A stretch of DNA of 34,298 nt, from assembly GCA_027488195.1 (NCBI GenBank), contig JAIYCD010000062.1:1-34298 (forward strand). The letters are read 5' to 3'. A model generated the notes under the pieces. That model saw only the letters and a program-made list of their open reading frames with translations. It had not been told where the DNA came from and made no database searches. Within the stretch, counting starts at the first letter, position 1. Each line of letters opens with the position of its first letter. Source of the stretch: Acetobacteraceae bacterium. GTDB lineage: Bacteria > Pseudomonadota > Alphaproteobacteria > Acetobacterales > Acetobacteraceae. Below are positions 33,698 to 34,298 of the stretch, one piece after another. Both the position numbers and the translations under genes were made by a program.

Positions 33698-34298
33698 TCA
33701 GTGCCGCGCGTCGAGCTCGATCGCGCCCTCGGGCTGGGCCGAGGTGAAGGTGCCATCCGCGAAGGCATCCTCCCACGAACCTTCCGTCGAGGCCTTGGAA
33801 TACTCGGTCGCGCGGTTCTCGAAGAAGTTCGTGTGCTCGATGGCGTTGAGCATCTCGTCCAGCCAGGGCAGCGGGTTCTTCTCGATGTGGTAGAGGCATT
33901 CGAGGCCGAGCTGCTGCAGGCGGCGGTCGGCGATGAACCGGATATAGAGCTTCACATCCGCGGCCGTCAGGCCCTCGACGCCGCCCAGCTCGAAGGCGAG
34001 GTCGATGAAGGCGTCCTCGTGGTCCACGATGGTGGCGCAGATCAGATAGAGGTCGCGGCGCAGCTCCTCGGTCCAGATCTCCGGGTTTTCCTGCACGAAG
34101 GTGCGGAAGAGGCGGATGACGGAGAGGCAGTGCAGCGTCTCGTCGCGCACCGACCAGCTGACGACCTGGCCCATGCCCTTCATCTTGTTGAAGCGCGGGA
34201 AGTTCATCAGGATCGCGAAGGAGGCAAAGAGCTGCAGGCCTTCCGTGAAGGCGCCGAAGGCGGCGAGCGTCTTGGCGATCTCGGTCTTGTTCTCGACC
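33698..34298 (-). CDS. nrdB: Class I ribonucleotide reductase small subunit (5' end beyond window)
   Basis: The last 200 codons of the class Ia reductase beta subunit, which holds the radical cofactor that starts ribonucleotide reduction. Visible are VENKTEIAKTLAAFGAFTEGLQLFASFAILMNF, the diiron ligand block SWSVRDETLH (E and H separated by two residues), then DHEDAFIDLAFELGG, LGLECLYHIEKNPLPWLDEMLNAIEHTNFFENRATEYSKA and the acidic C-terminus EGAIELDARH that docks on NrdA. About 140 N-terminal residues are cut off by the window. The NPLPWLDE and NFFENR blocks put it in the NrdB (Ia) group, not NrdF. Confidence 0.97.
   Translation of the reverse strand, partial: VENKTEIAKTLAAFGAFTEGLQLFASFAILMNFPRFNKMKGMGQVVSWSVRDETLHCLSVIRLFRTFVQENPEIWTEELRRDLYLICATIVDHEDAFIDLAFELGGVEGLTAADVKLYIRFIADRRLQQLGLECLYHIEKNPLPWLDEMLNAIEHTNFFENRATEYSKASTEGSWEDAFADGTFTSAQPEGAIELDARH

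Overview
The window is one contiguous piece of a high-GC alphaproteobacterial chromosome. It has no rRNA or tRNA genes, CRISPR array, transposase or prophage genes that I could see. The best guess is a member of the Acetobacteraceae (Roseomonas-like). Reasons are the very high GC coding bias, the block DUF2066-pgsA-AI-2E-hda-ppk divergent from purMN, an alphaproteobacterial aa3-oxidase subunit IV gene, and the abundance of Bug/TctC-type receptors beside CaiB and CitE genes. The genus is inference. The window opens inside ppk (3' end missing) and closes inside nrdB (5' end missing).

Layout. (1) 1-4724, minus strand: a tight operon of a DUF2066 exported protein, a CDP-alcohol phosphatidyltransferase, an AI-2E/PerM membrane protein, a DnaA-related Hda-type regulator and polyphosphate kinase, joined by 4-base ATGA/TTGA overlaps. 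(2) 4774-7493, plus strand: purM (apparently a CTG start), purN (GTGA overlap), a 52-aa cytochrome oxidase subunit IV-like protein and a two-pore-helix-type ion channel with a tandem-repeat tail. (3) ndk (minus), an ABC-F ATPase and an exported Ntn-type amide hydrolase (plus). (4) 11279-15978, accessory metabolism cluster A: a CaiB CoA-transferase, a FadR-type GntR regulator, a CitE-type lyase and glucokinase form one overlapping minus-strand operon, divergent from a Bug receptor. (5) M20 peptidase, trypsin-like protease, a second Bug protein and a NMT1/THI5-like binding protein. (6) 20296-22175: rutB, rutC and rutD of uracil catabolism, without rutA. (7) A Tat-exported amidohydrolase and a CMD-family protein. 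(8) 24419-28325, cluster B: Bug receptor, MaoC/HTD2-like hydratase, CaiB and CitE in one operon, the gene set expected for CoA-dependent breakdown of a C5 dicarboxylate such as itaconate, mesaconate or citramalate. (9) 28371-34298: a small protein, an enolase-superfamily dehydratase, htpG behind a heat-shock-like promoter, an orphan OmpR-type response regulator, a second small protein, a SCO1/SenC copper chaperone and nrdB.

How it fits together. The ends are housekeeping DNA and the middle (about 10-29 kb) is accessory catabolism: three orphan Bug receptors, two CaiB-CitE modules, a partial Rut pathway and several exported hydrolases. No module looks like a wholly new system. The items most worth a second look are the rutBCD set lacking its oxygenase, the two parallel receptor/CoA-transferase/lyase modules (one translationally coupled to glucokinase), a repeated family of hairpin terminators including a perfect 38-bp inverted repeat, and the non-canonical purM start.
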